A stretch of 64,000 bases of DNA from NCBI RefSeq assembly GCF_000001735.4, contig NC_003074.8, positions 16,871,261 through 16,935,260 on the forward strand. The letters are read 5' to 3'. The DNA comes from Arabidopsis thaliana (lineage: Eukaryota; Streptophyta; Magnoliopsida; Brassicales; Brassicaceae). Positions 60,984 to 64,000 of this stretch are shown in pieces (within the stretch, counting starts at the first letter, position 1; every line of letters starts with the position of its first letter). Under the pieces are notes generated by a model. The model saw only the letters and a list, made by a program, of their open reading frames with translations. It was not told where the DNA came from and searched no databases. A program made the translations under genes and the position numbers.

Positions 60984-62328
60984 ATGGCGTTGGTGAGTTC
61001 AAGAGCAACGCAAGACTCAAAACCCTCCAGGGAACGGATAGTCCCCGTCGTTTATTATCTCAGCCGGAATGGCCGACTCGATCACCCACACTTCATTGAA
61101 GTACCTCTCTCTTCTCACAACGGTCTCTATCTCAAAGGTAGTAAAAATCTCATCTTTTTGCTCTGTTTTTCTCTCCTCTGTTTTTGATATCATAAAGTTT
61201 CGATTTTTATTCTGTTTTCTCAGATGTAATCAATAGATTAAATGATCTACGAGGCAATGGAATGGCTTGTCTCTACTCTTGGTCCTCAAAACGGTAAAAA
61301 GCTCACTTCTCCACCGTCGGATCTTTAAATCTTTCTCCACCGTCCGATCTTCTCACAATTTTTTGTTTACTCTGTTTTTAATCTCAGAACTTACAAGAAC
61401 GGTTTCGTCTGGTACGATTTATCAGATGAAGATTTCATTTTTCCCGTTCATGGCCAAGAATATGTACTCAAAGGCTCTCAAATTCTCGACCTTGATAATA
61501 ACTCCGGTAATTTCTCCGCCGTCACTCACCGGCGTAACCAGTCTTGGAGCTCTGTTGATCATTACAAAGTCTACAAAGCGTCTGAGTTAAACGCTGAGGC
61601 AACTCGTAAACTCTCGATGGATGCTTCGACACAGACTGATGATCGTCGCCGGAGGAAAAGTCCGGTGGATGAAGTGAATGAGGTCACTGAGCTGAGTAGA
61701 GAAGAGATTACTTCGCCTCCACAGTCAGATTCTAGCCCAGAAACCTTAGAATCATTGATGAGAGCAGATGGACGGTTGATATTGCTTCAGGAAGATCAAG
61801 AATTGAATCGGACGGTTGAGAAGATGCGACCATCGGCTGTTCTGATGCAGCTGATATCGTGCGGTGCGATGTCGTTTAAGAAATGTGGTCCGACGCTAAT
61901 GAATGGGAACACGAGATCTACGGCGGTGCGAGGAACAGGGAATTATAGGCTCGAGAGGGCAGAGAAGGAATTAAAGAGTTTTGGAAGGGTAAAATTGGAA
62001 GAGAAAGAGTATTTTAGTGGTAGCTTGATTGATGAGAGTAGTAAGAAGGAACTTGTTCCTGCTTTGAAGAGGTCATCTTCTTACAATATTGATAGGTAAA
62101 CAAAAACATCAACAATAATCATAATAACATTATAATTTGCTAAGTAAGTCACATTTAAGATGATGAATTTGGTATTTACGTAGTTCTAATGGGCTAATGG
62201 CGATATTAATCAACTAATGTTGTCTTAGGAGTTCAAGGATGGGGTTGACGAAAGAGAAAGAAGGGGAAGAGTTGGCTCGGGCTAACTTTATTCCGAGAAA
62301 CCCAAATTCTGTGGTTGGACAACCATAA
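60984..62328 (+). CDS. SOK4: SOSEKI polarity protein (DUF966), SOK4
   Basis: Exons 60984-61137, 61224-61293, 61388-62095 and 62229-62328 join in frame to 343 residues. The N-terminal ~95 residues form the DIX-like domain ([20 protein letters not shown]... [33 protein letters not shown]) that polymerises in SOSEKI proteins. The rest holds the conserved short motifs, including [12 protein letters not shown] and, at the C-terminus, [20 protein letters not shown] proteins mark cell corners and edges and guide division orientation. The ATG at 60984 is chosen over an upstream in-frame ATG at 60933 because it opens the conserved MALVSSRA start. AT3G46110. Confidence 0.93.
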
Positions 62329-62589
62329 AGCCCATAACAAAGCCGAGGCAGGTGTTTGATAAGCGTCAGGAGAATATTACATAGAGGTTTCATGTAAATA
62401 TGTTGTAATCTGACGTTTGGTGTTTTGGGAATCTTTCAATTTTCTATGCATTTTTGACTATTTTCATTCCTTCAAGATTTCAATTTTTTTGGTCAAACAC
62501 TCAGGAATCCACAAATAAACGATTCAAAAACAAAACAAAAAACAATTCCAAGCATTTTGACTATTTCCATATGACTTTTGTTTTTAATC
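62329..62589. other. SOK4 3' UTR
   Basis: No gene or repeat. Confidence 0.4.
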
Positions 62590-62760
62590 GACGTTATAAT
62601 GATGTAAAAAAGGCTTGTATCATTTAATTAAATGATTCTTAAAGTGGTGATACAAAAACTTTACGTTGATTATTGTAACCTATATGAATATGTGTTAATT
62701 GCAAAAACATGATGTTAATTTTTACATTTAATTTATTTAAGTGATGTTAGTATTACTATG
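62590..62760. mobile_element. Fragment of the CACTA element family seen at 29.9 kb
   Basis: The order of phrases here (ATATGAATATGTGTTAATTG, GATGTTAA, TTTACAT, then TATTTAAGTGATGTTAGTAT) matches 30060-30140 of the CACTA element nearly base for base. Terminal CACTA ends are missing, so only a subterminal piece remains. Confidence 0.7.
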
Positions 62761-63164
62761 AACTAGGACTCAAATCCCCAGAGATATCGTAGAAAAAATA
62801 TTATAATTTTTTTTATATAATAATTTTTGTAAAATAAATCAAACTTAAAATGATGCATATTACAAATTTTAGTAGTTATTTAAGAGTATATATCCCCCTG
62901 TTCTTTTTTGTTTGGTTGTTTAGAAAAAAAATTTGTTTCTAAAAGATTGATTTTTTTAAGTTTTCTATGTAATATTTATTGGTTAGTATTGGCGAATTGT
63001 AATTTTCAAGAAAAATAGTTAATTATTATTGGTTTAGAGTTATAGAAAACTGTAAAACACTAAAAATAATACATTTATAATCAACATTTAATATGTTTTC
63101 TTAATATATGTGTTTTTCCTAAACAATCAAACAAAAAAGAACAGAGGGAGTATATATTAACGGA
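62761..63164. other. AT-rich spacer, minor short repeat
   Basis: GAACAGAGGGAGTATAT at 63140 and its inverse-like TATATCCCCCTGTTC at 62888 form an imperfect inverted pair about 250 bp apart, as seen at ends of Stowaway/Mariner-type MITEs in plants. No gene. Confidence 0.35.
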
Positions 63165-64000
63165 AAACAATTACCGTGAATATTTTTATAAAAATTTGCG
63201 ATAAAAAATCACAACCGAGAAAAATTAACCGCCAATGTTAATAGAAGTTACGATAAAAAGTAACCATCAATATTTTTAATAGAAAATTGTGATAAAAACA
63301 CAACTAGAACACATAACCTTCAATATGTTAACATAAAGCAACGATAAAAAGACACGAACGAAAATAGTAATTGTTAATATTTTAACGAAAAGTTACGATG
63401 AAAAGACTCACCAAAAGAGATAACCATCAATATTATAACGGAATGTTGCAATGAGGAGATACAACCGAGGAAAAATAACTGTCAATATTTTTACGAGAAG
63501 TTGCGATAAAAGAAAAAATCCAAACAGAAAAATAACCGGTAATATTAACAAAATATTACGATGAAAAACACGAACAAAAAAATTAACTATCATTTAATAG
63601 AAAGTTACGATAAAAAGATTTTAAAAAAATAATCGTCAATATTATAACGTAAAATTGCAATAAAGAGACAACCGAGAAAAATAACCGTCAATATTTTTAT
63701 GAAAATTTGTGATCAAAGACACAAACGGATTAAATAACCGTCGATATTAACTAAAGTTACAATGAAAAGACACAAACTAAAAGTTGCGAAGAAAAAACAC
63801 AAAAGAAAAAAATAACCAGAATGTTAACAGAAAGTTACGATGAAAAACACTAATAAAAAAAGATAACGTCAATATTTTAGTAGAAAGTTGCGATAAAAAG
63901 ATATAACCAAAAAATAATTGTCAATATTATAATAGAAAGTTGTGGTAAAGAGACAACCAAAACAAAATAATTGTCAATATTTATAAGAAAAATACCGATA
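63165..64000. repeat. Minisatellite, unit near 53 bp, about 15 copies, runs off the window
   Basis: A repeated phrase GTCAATATT..(T)A..G(A)AAAGTTACGATAAAAA-GACAC followed by AACC-AAAAATAACC recurs with starts near 63176, 63231, 63268, 63321, 63374, 63428, 63483, 63541, 63588, 63637, 63689, 63741, 63813, 63869, 63921 and 63972. Spacing is 37-72 and mostly 50-56 bp. Units are diverged, so the array is not recent. It is non-coding. Confidence 0.85.

Noticed and set aside
63165-64000. CRISPR-like array
   Set aside because: Repeats recur at about 50-bp spacing, but the whole unit is similar rather than fixed repeats with unique spacers, and the DNA is plant nuclear.

Overview
The window is plant nuclear DNA, and I recognise it as Arabidopsis thaliana chromosome 3, about the AT3G45880-AT3G46110 interval. 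The locus numbers come from memory of the products and their order, not from a search. Supporting signs are GT-AG introns of 80-300 bp, AT-rich intergenic DNA, histone promoters with hexamer/octamer elements, site II (TGGGCC) and AAACCCTA boxes at ribosomal genes, and several plant transposon types. Splice joins given here were worked out by hand from frame continuity and family conservation. || Layout. 0-6.5 kb: the 5' end of a JmjC gene (JMJ32) divergent from RUS1, then a coiled-coil RNase P p38-related gene and a degenerate NYN-domain gene. 6.5-10.8 kb: an AT-rich repeat island with local tandem duplications, a Helitron remnant, an RNase H fragment and a hAT-like element with target duplications. 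10.8-14.7 kb: a 5'-truncated receptor kinase, histone H4, a probable solo LTR and the first tRNA-Val(AAC). 15-19.4 kb: a GH31 alpha-xylosidase gene with several breaks, and an intronless truncated SLU7 copy whose C-terminus resembles part of that xylosidase. 19.4-26 kb: a 5'-truncated LINE with target duplications, and a tandem duplication carrying tRNA-Val plus an expansin-like A gene (EXLA3, EXLA1). 26.2-43 kb: histone H2B (HTB9), a three-member ADF cluster whose first member is split by a 2.9-kb CACTA element, a tandem pair of orphan histone-promoter-like units, an RRM gene and H2B (HTB4). 43-49 kb: RPS15a, an F-box/kelch gene and RABE1c. 49-57 kb: three tandem C2H2 zinc-finger repressor genes (ZAT family), each with a conserved module upstream. 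57-62.4 kb: organellar histidyl-tRNA synthetase (HRS1) and SOSEKI4. 62.4-64 kb: a CACTA fragment and a minisatellite with a unit near 53 bp. || How it fits together. Most genes are independent housekeeping loci (histones, RPS15a, HisRS, Rab, splicing-related). Local tandem duplication is the main force: EXLA x2, ADF x3, ZAT x3, tRNA-Val x3 and the promoter units x2. Transposons of at least five classes have then inserted into the spacers and, in one case, into an exon. I found no foreign or bacterial-type system. The most unusual items are the CACTA-split ADF gene with a nested Helitron end, the orphan paired histone type I promoter elements, the chimeric SLU7 retrocopy tail, and the conserved module, with an ORF shared by two copies, upstream of the ZAT genes.
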